This document shows, one piece after another, positions 15,235 to 23,013 of a DNA stretch of 32,193 bases (position 1 is its first letter; every line of letters begins with the position of its first letter). The notes beneath the pieces are model-generated. The model did no database searches and was not told the DNA's origin. It was given only the letters and a program-made list of their open reading frames with translations. This DNA is from an uncultured Collinsella sp. (lineage in GTDB: Bacteria; Actinomycetota; Coriobacteriia; Coriobacteriales; Coriobacteriaceae). The DNA lies in assembly GCA_905194675.1 (NCBI GenBank), contig CAJJTG010000026.1, positions 1 to 32,193 on the forward strand, written 5' to 3'. The translations under genes and the position numbers were made by a program.

Positions 15235-17016
15235 TTACTCGTTGAGTAGCCTTACGGCTTCGGCGGCCATGTTCTCGACCGTCATGCCGTTCTGAGCGAG
15301 CAGCTCTTTGGGGTCGTAGCGGTCGGGGAAGCCCTTGGCGATGCCGAAGGTGCGCGTGCGCACGGGCGTGCAGGCCAAGTAGCACGCGACACGCTCGCCC
15401 CAGCCACCGTCCAAGATGCCGTCCTCGAGAGTGACGACAACGCGATGCTCGGCGGCAAGGCTGTCGAGGAACTCACGGTCGAGCTCTGTTGCATAGCGCG
15501 GGTTGACGAGCGTGGCCTCGATGCCGTGCTCGGCAGCCAAGCGGTTTGCCACGCGCTCGCCCAACTCAAAGAAATCGCCAAGCGCGAGCACGGCCACGTC
15601 GCGACCCTGGCGCACCACGTTGTAATGAACGGCGCCGTAATCGGCGTCCTCGGCAGGCGCCAAGTCGGGGCGGCTTACCAAGCCAATGCCCGGCACGCGA
15701 ATCGCCACGGGATGCTCGCGGTGATCGAGCGACCAGCTCAGCATGGACAGATATTCCTCCATGCAGGCCGGCGCCAAGTAGTGCATGTTGGGAAGACCGC
15801 CCAGCATGGAAATATCAAAGAACGAGAGGTGCGTCTCGGATGTGGTGCCAAAGATCGACGCGCCAAATACCAGGATGGTTGCGGGGGCGTCGTTGAGGCA
15901 CAGGTCGTGCCACAGTTCGTCGTAGGCGCGCTGCAAAAACGTGCCGTACACACCAAAGACTGGCTTGGCGCCCGAGCGCGCAAGCGCGGTGGCAAAGGTC
16001 ACGGCGTGTTCCTCGGCAATGCCCACGTCGACAAACTGCTTGCCTGCCGCGGCGCGAAGCTCGGGTGTAAAGCCCATGATGTAGGGCGTGGCAGCCGTGA
16101 TGCCCACAACCTGCGGATCGCGCTCGATGGCAGCGCTCAGGGCCTCGCCCGTAATATCGGCATAGGTGCGCGGCGCAGGCTCGCTCGGATGGCCCGGGCA
16201 GAGCTTGCGCCCAGTCGCCATGTCAAACGGACCCACATGATGCCAGCGCTCGGGGTCGCTCTGGGCTGGCTCAAAGCCCTTGCCCTTTGCGGTGGAGACG
16301 TGCAGCACGATGGGATGGTCGATGTCGCGCAGCTCCTGCAGCGTGTCGACCAGGGCCAACACATCGTTGCCGGCGTCCAGATAGCGGTAGTCGAGTCCCA
16401 TCGCGCGGAAAACGTTACGCTCGGCAGCGCCGTTGCTGGCGCGCAGCTCGGCCAAATTGCGATAGAGGCCACCGTGGTTCTCGGCAATGGACTGGTCGTT
16501 ATCGTTGACGATGATGATCAGGTTGCTGTCGAGCTCGGCGGCATTGTTAAAGCCCTCAAACGCCAGGCCGCCCGAAAGCGAACCGTCGCCAATGATGGTA
16601 ATGACGTTGTAGCTGTCGCCCGCCAGATCGCGGGCGTGTGCCAAGCCGCAGCCCAGGCTCACCGATGTGGAGGTGTGGCCCATGGCGAACAGGTCGTGCT
16701 CGGACTCGTCGGGATTGGCAAAGCCAGAAGCCTCACCATAACGCTCCGGATTGATATAAGTGTACGCACGCCCAGTCAGCGCCTTGTGGGCGTAGGTCTG
16801 GTGCGAAACGTCAAAGACAATCTTGTCGATGGGGGAGTTAAACACGCGATGAAGCGCAACCGTAAGCTCAACGACGCCCAGGTTGGGGGCAACGTGCCCG
16901 CCGACGGCGGCGGAGCTTTCGAGGATTGCGTGGCGGATCTCGCCGCAGAGCAGTGGAAGCTCGGCGCGGTCGAGAGCCTTGACGTCCTCGGGCGTTGTCG
17001 TTTGCGTAAGCAGCAT
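15235..17016 (-). CDS. dxs: 1-deoxy-D-xylulose-5-phosphate synthase
   Basis: A 593-residue thiamine-diphosphate enzyme that condenses pyruvate and glyceraldehyde 3-phosphate, the first step of the MEP isoprenoid pathway. HVAPNLGVVELTVALH, DVSHQTYAHKALTG and the ThDP/Mg motif GDGSLSGGLAFEGFNNA (about 145-161) are intact, as is the cofactor-activating Glu in VGIAEEHAV near residue 336. It is somewhat shorter than the usual 615-640 residues, mainly in the N-terminal half. Only a poor ribosome binding site precedes ATG 17016 (GGAG about 12 bases away), so the start is the least certain part. Divergent from the HD-domain gene. Confidence 0.93.
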   Translation of the reverse strand: MLLTQTTTPEDVKALDRAELPLLCGEIRHAILESSAAVGGHVAPNLGVVELTVALHRVFNSPIDKIVFDVSHQTYAHKALTGRAYTYINPERYGEASGFANPDESEHDLFAMGHTSTSVSLGCGLAHARDLAGDSYNVITIIGDGSLSGGLAFEGFNNAAELDSNLIIIVNDNDQSIAENHGGLYRNLAELRASNGAAERNVFRAMGLDYRYLDAGNDVLALVDTLQELRDIDHPIVLHVSTAKGKGFEPAQSDPERWHHVGPFDMATGRKLCPGHPSEPAPRTYADITGEALSAAIERDPQVVGITAATPYIMGFTPELRAAAGKQFVDVGIAEEHAVTFATALARSGAKPVFGVYGTFLQRAYDELWHDLCLNDAPATILVFGASIFGTTSETHLSFFDISMLGGLPNMHYLAPACMEEYLSMLSWSLDHREHPVAIRVPGIGLVSRPDLAPAEDADYGAVHYNVVRQGRDVAVLALGDFFELGERVANRLAAEHGIEATLVNPRYATELDREFLDSLAAEHRVVVTLEDGILDGGWGERVACYLACTPVRTRTFGIAKGFPDRYDPKELLAQNGMTVENMAAEAVRLLNE

Positions 17017-17143
17017 CGTTGTGGGTTACTCCATGCGAATCGAGCGCCGGCGCTCCCTCGGCCAGCACAATTGCACAAAACAGTCTCGCACATTTTGGCG
17101 TTTGATATGTGACGGCGGCGCGGTAATTCGCCAACTGGTGGGG

Positions 17144-17155
17144 CAAAACGTTTTG
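17144..17155. promoter_or_regulatory. Perfect palindrome in divergent dxs / HD gene region
   Basis: CAAAACGTTTTG is a perfect 12-bp palindrome with the central CG typical of LacI/GalR-family operators. It lies about 90 bases ahead of the HD-domain gene. No LacI-type gene is in the window. Confidence 0.3.
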
Positions 17156-17244
17156 TCAGATGCCATACTGGTAGATTCGATGATGATTTTATTCAATGCG
17201 TGCAGGCCGTGGCTTGCCGCCGTGAGCCGCTGGAAGGAGGCAGC

Positions 17245-17802
17245 ATGTCTGATGCCGTTCGTGCCGAGAAAATCGCGCACGAGGTCGACGATGCCGCCCG
17301 TCAGCTGGCCCAGGCGGGCCGCTTGGACCTGACGCACGAGTTTATCCAGCATGGCGACGTGACGGTGTATGCGCATGTGATTTCGGTAGCGCGGGCGAGC
17401 CTGTCCTTTGCCGAGTGCTTGGGCCGTGCTGGCATTTCGGTCGACCGTGCCTCGCTGTTGCGCGGGGCCCTGCTGCACGATTACTTTCTCTATGATTGGC
17501 ACGACCCCGATCCGAGCCATCGACTGCACGGATTTCGGCATCCATTTTTTGCCCTGGCGCGTGCCGAGGAAGATTTTGAGCTGACGCCGCGCGAGCGGAA
17601 TATCATCGTGCGCCATATGTTTCCGCTGGTACCGGTTCCACCGACGTGTCGCGAGGCATGGATTGTGTGCCTGGCCGATAAATGGTGCGCTCTGTGCGAG
17701 ACGGTCGCCGGCCGTCTGCCGCGCAAAGGCGGCGCGAACGATTTGAACGAGGGCACGAGTGACGGTTCGAGCAAAGAATCGAGCGAGAAGAGGAGAGGGT
17801 AG
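17245..17802 (+). CDS. HD domain protein (putative phosphohydrolase)
   Basis: A 185-residue cytoplasmic protein with an HD metal-dependent phosphohydrolase fold: His44 in VYAHV, His78-Asp79 in LLHDYFLYDWHD, then HGFRHPFFA and Asp in LADKWCAL. The group is related to small bacterial HD hydrolases of unknown substrate; the last 35 residues are polar and disordered-looking. ATG 17245 follows AAGGAGG at 4 bases. The next gene starts 3 bases after its stop, so the pair is co-transcribed. Confidence 0.85.
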   Translation: MSDAVRAEKIAHEVDDAARQLAQAGRLDLTHEFIQHGDVTVYAHVISVARASLSFAECLGRAGISVDRASLLRGALLHDYFLYDWHDPDPSHRLHGFRHPFFALARAEEDFELTPRERNIIVRHMFPLVPVPPTCREAWIVCLADKWCALCETVAGRLPRKGGANDLNEGTSDGSSKESSEKRRG

Positions 17803-17805
17803 ACG

Positions 17806-18825
17806 GTGGAAACCGCGATCGACATGGCATTTGACGGCGCGACGCTTGCCGCCTGTCCGCTCTCGGCGCTGATGCTCTCGTTTGCCTTCTACGGTTTTTG
17901 CGGCTGGGTGTGGGAGTCGACAGTCTGCGCCATGCTCAACCACGGACGCTTTGCCAACAGCGGTTTTTTGCTGGGGCCGTGTTGTCCTATCTATGGTGTG
18001 GGCGGCATAGCCTGCTGGCTTTTGCTGCGCGGGATTCCGGATGCCTCGAGCCAGTTTGTTGCCGCGGCGCTCGTATGCAGCGTGATTGAGTACGGCGTAG
18101 GCGTTTTGTTGGAAAAAACAACAGGCGCGCGCTTTTGGGATTACTCACACCTGCCGTTTAACCTGCACGGACGCATCTGCCTGTACTGGGCCTGTGCGTT
18201 TGGCTTGGGCGCGCTGTGCATTTGCCGTTTAGTGGAGCCGGCATTGCTGGGGCTGCTTGGCCATCTGCCGGTGCTGATTGTGCGGTTGTCCGCCTTTATC
18301 GTCGCGGTCGCGATGATGGTTGACGCGGTGTGCTCGTTGGCGAGCTGGCGGCGTCTGTCCGATCAGCTGGAGCGCGTGCGCGCCGACCTTGCCGACCGCA
18401 TCAACGAGTCGCTTGCCGATGCCTCGGACTCAATGCTCGAGCGCATTCCCGAATCGACGATTGACTCGGTGACACAGACGCACATCCGCAGCCGTGCCGT
18501 TAACGCGTGGCTGGCCGAGCTGGGTGACGCCGCGCTCGATGCCCTGCGCGAGAAGGCTTCGATGCCGACGTTTATCGCGGATGGTGCTCGCGGCCTGGCA
18601 CTCGCTGCCCGCCGCGTGGCCGATGCCGCGCCGAGTATGCCGCGTCCGTCGCTCAGTCGTCGCCTTGCCGGCAAGCGCATGAGCCGTCCAGTGCCGAGCG
18701 TGTCGCTCAGCCGTCGCGACCTGCGCTTCTTTAATGCCTTCCCGCGCTTGCGCATCAACCGCTACGAGGGCGTCATCCGAGCTACCGACCTCCGCGACCG
18801 AGCCCGCGAGCTGTTCCGGCGCTAG
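17806..18825 (+). CDS. Putative ABC transporter permease (CmpB / type IV) family membrane protein
   Basis: A 339-residue protein. The first 180 residues carry about five membrane segments with the family signatures FYGFCGWVWES, NSGFLLGPCCPIYGVGG and DYSHLPFNLHGRICLYW. The remaining 160 residues are a charged helical tail rich in Arg and Ala. Despite the Pfam-style name the molecular role is unknown. The start is GTG 17806, with AGGAGAGGG upstream; ATG 17824 is the alternative but lacks a good binding site. It is coupled to the HD-domain gene at 3 bases. Confidence 0.82.
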   Translation: METAIDMAFDGATLAACPLSALMLSFAFYGFCGWVWESTVCAMLNHGRFANSGFLLGPCCPIYGVGGIACWLLLRGIPDASSQFVAAALVCSVIEYGVGVLLEKTTGARFWDYSHLPFNLHGRICLYWACAFGLGALCICRLVEPALLGLLGHLPVLIVRLSAFIVAVAMMVDAVCSLASWRRLSDQLERVRADLADRINESLADASDSMLERIPESTIDSVTQTHIRSRAVNAWLAELGDAALDALREKASMPTFIADGARGLALAARRVADAAPSMPRPSLSRRLAGKRMSRPVPSVSLSRRDLRFFNAFPRLRINRYEGVIRATDLRDRARELFRR

Positions 18826-18952
18826 CTGGGACGGGCGCGCTCACGGCTCCCTTGCTTGCGTATTTCCCGTTCGTTTCGCGTCCGTTGCCGCGCCGTTTCC
18901 AAGATTGCGGTGCCGTTTCCATTCGACAACGCAGCGTTTAACAACGCCGTAT

Positions 18953-18966
18953 CTGGTCTACACCAG
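18953..18966. promoter_or_regulatory. Dyad upstream of amt
   Basis: CTGGT-CTAC-ACCAG is a perfect 5-bp-arm dyad 57 bases ahead of the amt start codon, a possible operator of the ammonium module. The regulator is unknown. Confidence 0.3.
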
Positions 18967-19023
18967 TTGCCCCTCGGCCGCATGATGGGCGCCGATAACG
19001 TTCATGCGACCAAGGGGGAGCGA

Positions 19024-20301
19024 ATGTACGATACGGGATCGACAACGTTTATGCTCATCTGCACCATGCTCGTGTTTTTAATGACACCGGGTCTGGCGTT
19101 TTTCTATGGCGGCCTGTCCAGGCGCAAAAATGTCATCAACACCATGCTTATGTGCTTTGGCGCCATTGGCCTGGTTGGTGTGCTGTGGATTGTTGCCGGC
19201 TGGTCGCTGGCCTACGGTGGTGACGGTTCCAGCCCGTTTATTGGCGGCTTTGACCAGCTGCTGTGCCTGCCGGTGCTCAACCAGGTGCTGCAGGCGGCCG
19301 AGGGCAATGCTGCGGATGGTGCCGTCTACCCTCAGATCATCAACATCGCCTTCCAGATGGCGTTTGCCATGATCACCGCCGCTATCATTACGGGCAGTCT
19401 GGCAGGCCGCGTTAAGTTTGGTGCCATGACGGCCTTCCTGGGCATTTGGCTGCTCGTGGTCTATGCGCCGCTCGCCCACATGGTTTGGGGCGGCGATGGT
19501 TCCTTTATCGGCGACATCATCGGCGCGCTCGACTTTGCCGGCGGCGACGTGGTACACATTTCGTCCGGTCTCACGGGCCTGATTCTCTGCTTAATGCTCG
19601 GCCGTCGTCGCGGCTTTGGCATGGTGAGCTACCGTCCGCATAACGTGCCGTTTGTGGCGCTGGGCGCCGGTCTACTTTGGTTTGGTTGGTTTGGCTTTAA
19701 CGGCGGCAGCGAGTTTAAGGCCGACGCCGTGGCGGCACTCGCCATCCTCAACACCGTGACGGCCAGCGCGGCGGGCATGGTCTCGTGGCTTGTCGTCGAG
19801 CGCGTGCACACCGGTCGTCCCACGCTGGTGGGTGCCAGCACCGGTTTGGTTGCGGGCCTTGTGGTGGTTACGCCGGGTGCGGGCTTTGTCGAGCCGTGGG
19901 CGGCGCTGGTCATGGGCCTGATCGTGTCTCCCGTCTGCTACTTGGCCATCAGCCATCTTAAGACCAAGTTTGGCTACGACGATGCGCTCGACGCGTTTGG
20001 CTGCCACGGTATCGGCGGCATCTTGGGCGGCGTGCTCACGGGCCTGTTCTGCGTGCCGGAGCTTTCGTGGACCGGCAAGGGCGGCCTGTTCTACACGGGC
20101 GACGTGTCGCTGCTCATCTCGCAGATTTTGGGTATTGTGGTGACGGTCGTCATCGTGATGGTGCTCGATTTGGTGGTCGCCGCGGTGGTCAAGGCGCTGT
20201 TCCACGGCAGCCTGCGCGTGGACGAGGCCGACGAGGCGCTGGGCTTGGATGCCAGTCAGCACGGCGAGAGCGCGTACCCCTCGTTCTCCGGACTCGATTA
20301 G
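19024..20301 (+). CDS. amt: Ammonium transporter (Amt/Mep/Rh family)
   Basis: A 425-residue channel with eleven expected membrane helices. The pore histidine pair is present: His178 in DVVHISSG and His328 in FGCHGIGG, 150 residues apart as in AmtB. GLAFFYGGLSRRKNVINTM and WFGWFGFNGGS are family signatures. The start is ATG 19024 after AAGGGGGAG; an in-frame extension to 18856 is rejected because it lacks a signal-like or family-like sequence. The PII gene glnB lies 154 bases downstream behind a large stem-loop, the classic amt-glnK/B arrangement in which PII plugs the channel. Confidence 0.96.
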   Translation: MYDTGSTTFMLICTMLVFLMTPGLAFFYGGLSRRKNVINTMLMCFGAIGLVGVLWIVAGWSLAYGGDGSSPFIGGFDQLLCLPVLNQVLQAAEGNAADGAVYPQIINIAFQMAFAMITAAIITGSLAGRVKFGAMTAFLGIWLLVVYAPLAHMVWGGDGSFIGDIIGALDFAGGDVVHISSGLTGLILCLMLGRRRGFGMVSYRPHNVPFVALGAGLLWFGWFGFNGGSEFKADAVAALAILNTVTASAAGMVSWLVVERVHTGRPTLVGASTGLVAGLVVVTPGAGFVEPWAALVMGLIVSPVCYLAISHLKTKFGYDDALDAFGCHGIGGILGGVLTGLFCVPELSWTGKGGLFYTGDVSLLISQILGIVVTVVIVMVLDLVVAAVVKALFHGSLRVDEADEALGLDASQHGESAYPSFSGLD

Positions 20302-20304
20302 CAG

Positions 20305-20410
20305 CGCGGCTTTCCCAAGCACCCGACCTTGCCCCTCAAACCGTCGCTTGCGTACCGAAGTACGCGGCGCTCCTCTTTCGGGGCAATCTCGGGCACTTGG
20401 AAAACCCGCG
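20305..20410 (+). other. Long stem-loop between amt and glnB
   Basis: The blocks CGCGG, TTT, CCAAG, CCCGA and TTGCCCC (20305-20335) pair in order with GGGGCAA, TCGGG, TTGG, AAA and CCGCG (20380-20410). Inside, GCGTAC-CGAA-GTACGC forms an apical hairpin (about 20350-20365). The whole is a rod of about 106 nt filling most of the intergenic region. No U-tract follows, so it looks like an mRNA stability or processing element, or a palindromic repeat, rather than a terminator. Confidence 0.55.
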
Positions 20411-20455
20411 TTATTGAATGGCAATTCATTTCTTTACTAAAGAGAGGAATTCACT

Positions 20456-20794
20456 ATGAAGAAGATCACGGCGATCGTCCGTCAGGAAAAACTTGAGGTT
20501 CTCAAAGACGCGCTGTTTGCTGCCGATGTTCGCGGCATGACCATCAACCAGGTGCAGGGCTGCGGCGCGCAGCATGGCTGGAAGGAATACGTGCGCGGCA
20601 ACGAGTTGCTTGTCAACACGATCCCTAAGGTGCAGTTCACCCTCATCTGCGCCGATGAACATGTCGACGGAATTGTCGACATCATCTGCAATGCCGCCCG
20701 CACCGGCGCCGTCGGCGACGGCAAGATCTGGGTCGAGCCGGTCGAGGAAGTCATCCGCATTCGCACCGGCGAACATGGCCCCGCCGCGGTGTAG
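20456..20794 (+). CDS. glnB: PII nitrogen regulatory protein
   Basis: A 112-residue PII protein, the same length as and collinear with E. coli GlnB. It senses ATP/ADP and 2-oxoglutarate and controls nitrogen targets, most likely the adjacent Amt. The 2-oxoglutarate/Mg-ATP ligands Gln39 and Lys58 are conserved, as are GDGKIWV and RIRTGE of the nucleotide site. At T-loop positions 46 and 51, Tyr is replaced by Val and Leu, so the standard uridylylation or adenylylation at Tyr51 is impossible. GAGAGG precedes ATG 20456 at 8 bases. Confidence 0.95.
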   Translation: MKKITAIVRQEKLEVLKDALFAADVRGMTINQVQGCGAQHGWKEYVRGNELLVNTIPKVQFTLICADEHVDGIVDIICNAARTGAVGDGKIWVEPVEEVIRIRTGEHGPAAV

Positions 20795-20807
20795 AATCGA
20801 CCGTCTG

Positions 20808-20861
20808 CCATCCGCAACGTTAAAATGCTGCAATGAGGCACAAGGCTTGCGTTGCGGATGG
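20808..20861. promoter_or_regulatory. Inverted repeat spanning the tetR promoter and leader
   Basis: CCATCCGCAACG (20808-20819) and CGTTGCGGATGG (20850-20861) are perfect 12-bp arms. The loop contains TAAAAT (20821-20826), a possible -10 box 18 bases after TCGACC (20797-20802). The right arm covers the ribosome-binding region of the regulator gene that starts at 20869. It may be an operator, an RBS-masking hairpin in read-through RNA, or both. Confidence 0.45.
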
Positions 20862-20868
20862 GCGGATT

Positions 20869-21531
20869 ATGGGTCGCAATAAATATCCCGAGGAGACGGT
20901 CGCGAAGATTCTCGACGCGGCACAGGAGCTATTCTGTGCACAGGGTTATGAGGGGACGAGCATTCAAGATATCGTTGACCGTCTCGATGGCATGACCAAG
21001 GGTGCTGTTTATCATCACTTCAAGAGTAAAGAAGAGATTTTCAACGCCGCGTTTGATCGGGCGATGACTCCGATTGTTGAGCACCGCCGCTCGATGCTTG
21101 GCGTCGGTAATATGACCGGCGCCCAAAAGCTAAAAAGGCTTTACGCTCCCGAGTCCGTTGTTCCGCAAATTGAGCTATGGGCACGTATGCGTCCTGCAGC
21201 AGATCCGGTAAAAAGCTCGCGTCTTCTGGCGATGCAGTACCAGGGCTCGTTTAACGAGTCTGCCGATGGCTATCTCTTGCCGGTGATCGAGGAGGGCATC
21301 GCCGACGGATCCATTGCGTGCGAATGTCCGCGTGAAGCGGCGGAGGCCGTATCGTTGTTGGCGAATCTTTGGCTGCTGCCGCTGTTCCGTCCGCTTGAGC
21401 CCAAGGATCGAATGCTCGCTCGCGCTCAATGTTTGGCGCAGATGGCTGCCGCGGTGGGACTCGATTTGGGGGAAGAAGTGCTTCAGACAACGGCGCAGAT
21501 TTGGGACGTATGGGACCGCGCCGGGTGGTAA
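20869..21531 (+). CDS. TetR family transcriptional regulator
   Basis: A 220-residue repressor-type protein. Residues about 5-60 form the TetR helix-turn-helix domain (KILDAAQELFCAQGYEGTSI, then TKGAVYHHFKSKEEIF); the C-terminal part is a ligand-binding helical domain without a recognisable specificity. ATG 20869 (MGRNKYPEE) is chosen over an upstream in-frame ATG at 20833, which lies inside the inverted repeat. An MFS exporter gene follows, and two near-identical 19-bp operators flank its terminator, so the regulator very probably represses that exporter. Confidence 0.9.
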   Translation: MGRNKYPEETVAKILDAAQELFCAQGYEGTSIQDIVDRLDGMTKGAVYHHFKSKEEIFNAAFDRAMTPIVEHRRSMLGVGNMTGAQKLKRLYAPESVVPQIELWARMRPAADPVKSSRLLAMQYQGSFNESADGYLLPVIEEGIADGSIACECPREAAEAVSLLANLWLLPLFRPLEPKDRMLARAQCLAQMAAAVGLDLGEEVLQTTAQIWDVWDRAGW

Positions 21532-21533
21532 TA

Positions 21534-21552
21534 TAGATACCAACGGTATGTA
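21534..21552. promoter_or_regulatory. TetR operator, copy 1
   Basis: TAGATACCAACGGTATGTA is a dyad (ATACC-N3-GGTAT) just after the tetR stop. It matches copy 2 at 21599-21617 at 14 of 19 positions. Confidence 0.6.
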
Positions 21553-21564
21553 ATTGATTTGTGA

Positions 21565-21586
21565 GGGTAGCCACGGCTGCCCTTTT
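21565..21586 (+). terminator. Intrinsic terminator of tetR
   Basis: GGGTAGCC (21565-21572) and GGCTGCCC (21575-21582) form an 8-bp stem with one wobble pair, followed by TTTT. Confidence 0.65.
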
Positions 21587-21597
21587 CAAGTCATTAA

Positions 21598-21618
21598 ATA
21601 CATACTAGTGGTATGTAT
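21598..21618. promoter_or_regulatory. TetR operator, copy 2
   Basis: ATACATAC-TAGTG-GTATGTAT has perfect 8-bp arms and lies 13 bases ahead of the MFS start codon, where binding would block transcription or translation initiation. Such GTATGT-type dyads are typical of TetR-family repressors. Confidence 0.7.
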
Positions 21619-21631
21619 AGGGGGTGGGCTT

Positions 21632-22894
21632 ATGGCTGGAATGCGGAGGAGTAGCGTCTCGTTGACGCAAAAAACAGTGCGATCTATCAGGATTTTTGGC
21701 TTTCTTGTTGCGCAGCTGTGCACGTATTCGATGCTGTCGGCGCTGTGCTTTGCGTATCCGCTATATTTGTTCGATTGCAGCGGATCGTCAACGTTATATG
21801 GCACTGTCGTGGCGACGGCGTTCATACCAGGTGTGCTCGCGACTCCGGCTGGCGGAATCTTGGCGGATAGGGGAAGACATCGCGAGGTCCTCATGGCCCT
21901 CGGCATTGCTCTGATGACTGCATCACTGCTGTCTATCCCCATGAAGCACTCATTGCCTCTTGCGGTCGTCGTAGTAGCGATACTTTGTGTTCAATATGGC
22001 GTTCAATCGCTGCTAAAGCCAATGCTCCAAATTGAGACAGTGCGCATGGCGGGTGAAGAGAAGGTTGAGCGGGCCACTGCATTGGTTTCGCAGATGACCA
22101 TGGTGAGCAATATCTTGGGCCCTGTGGTCGGGACGGCAGTCTATGGGTGCTTTGGCATCGATGCTCTTTGCGCAACCGCGTCGGTGTCGTTTGCGATTTC
22201 AGCTCTCTTGTTTGGGGTCGCACTCAAACAAAATGCCTCATCTGAAACGATGGGAGACGGCGCGACTCGTACGACATGCCGAAACGATTTTTGGGAGTCG
22301 ATTCGGTATCTGTTGCAAAATGCATCATTGGTCGCTGTGATTTTGCTTGCGGCTGTTTTGAACTTTGCGTTGGTTGGGCTAACGATTGGCGCTCCCATTA
22401 TTGTTACAAAGCATCTCGGCATGCAATCGTCCTGCGTTGGGATAGTTGAGGTGGCTATGGGCTTGGGTGGTCTTGCCGGCAGTGGCTTGGTCGGCATTTG
22501 GCCGCATCGTTTTTCTTTCAATGGCATATGTCGATATGTTGCGATGATCTGTTTTGGAGTCGCGCCGATTATTGTTACGCTGCTGTTCGGCGTAGATGTA
22601 TGCGTGTTCACCGTGTTTGCGGTTGGTTCGGCATGGGTCATGGTGTGGGCAAGCATTGCGTCGGTTGAAATTACCGCGTTTGTTCAGCGGGCAGCGCCGA
22701 CTGAGCTCTGCGGAAAAGTGCTTTCGGTCGTTTACATGGTCCTTTCCTGTGCAACGCCTATTGGCCAATTGGTTTACGGGCTCGCATATGATCGATGGAC
22801 ACCGGCGATTGTATTCGCAGGCATGTTGGCGGTGCTGACGTTGACGACGGCGCTGTTTTATCGGCTGAAAAGTCGCATGTGGCGATTGTCTTAA
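21632..22894 (+). CDS. MFS transporter (probable efflux pump)
   Basis: A 420-residue major facilitator superfamily protein with about twelve membrane segments in two halves, joined near residues 205-220 by a polar linker. GGILADRGRHREVLM is the conserved loop 2-3 motif of MFS proteins, and the overall style resembles the MFS_3 drug-efflux/enterobactin-exporter branch. The start is ATG 21632 (MAGMRRSSVSL) with AGGGGGT upstream. Substrate unknown. Regulation by the adjacent TetR protein is inferred from two matching operators in the 100-base leader. Confidence 0.85.
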   Translation: MAGMRRSSVSLTQKTVRSIRIFGFLVAQLCTYSMLSALCFAYPLYLFDCSGSSTLYGTVVATAFIPGVLATPAGGILADRGRHREVLMALGIALMTASLLSIPMKHSLPLAVVVVAILCVQYGVQSLLKPMLQIETVRMAGEEKVERATALVSQMTMVSNILGPVVGTAVYGCFGIDALCATASVSFAISALLFGVALKQNASSETMGDGATRTTCRNDFWESIRYLLQNASLVAVILLAAVLNFALVGLTIGAPIIVTKHLGMQSSCVGIVEVAMGLGGLAGSGLVGIWPHRFSFNGICRYVAMICFGVAPIIVTLLFGVDVCVFTVFAVGSAWVMVWASIASVEITAFVQRAAPTELCGKVLSVVYMVLSCATPIGQLVYGLAYDRWTPAIVFAGMLAVLTLTTALFYRLKSRMWRLS

Positions 22895-22953
22895 CGCGCT
22901 GGGGCACCGTTGCTTTGCGGAAGCGAATGTCCTGGCGCGTTGGAACACTCTTG

Positions 22954-23013
22954 CATGGGCATGCCTCTCTTTCGTCTAAAATAACGTGCAGGCGAAGGAG
23001 AGGCATGCCCATG
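22954..23013 (+). promoter_or_regulatory. 21-bp inverted repeat enclosing RBS and start of HAD gene
   Basis: The arms 22954-22974 and 22993-23013 are complementary over 21 positions with a single G-U-compatible mismatch. The right arm contains AAGGAGAGG and both candidate start codons (23005, 23011). The 18-base loop holds TAAAAT (22977-22982), a possible -10 box. RNA started upstream would hide the ribosome binding site; RNA started from the loop would not contain the left arm. Confidence 0.6.

Noticed and set aside
15445..17112. 555-codon open frame antisense to dxs
   Set aside because: Composition is low-complexity Val/Ala/Gly/His-rich with no recognisable domain; dxs on the other strand is certain.
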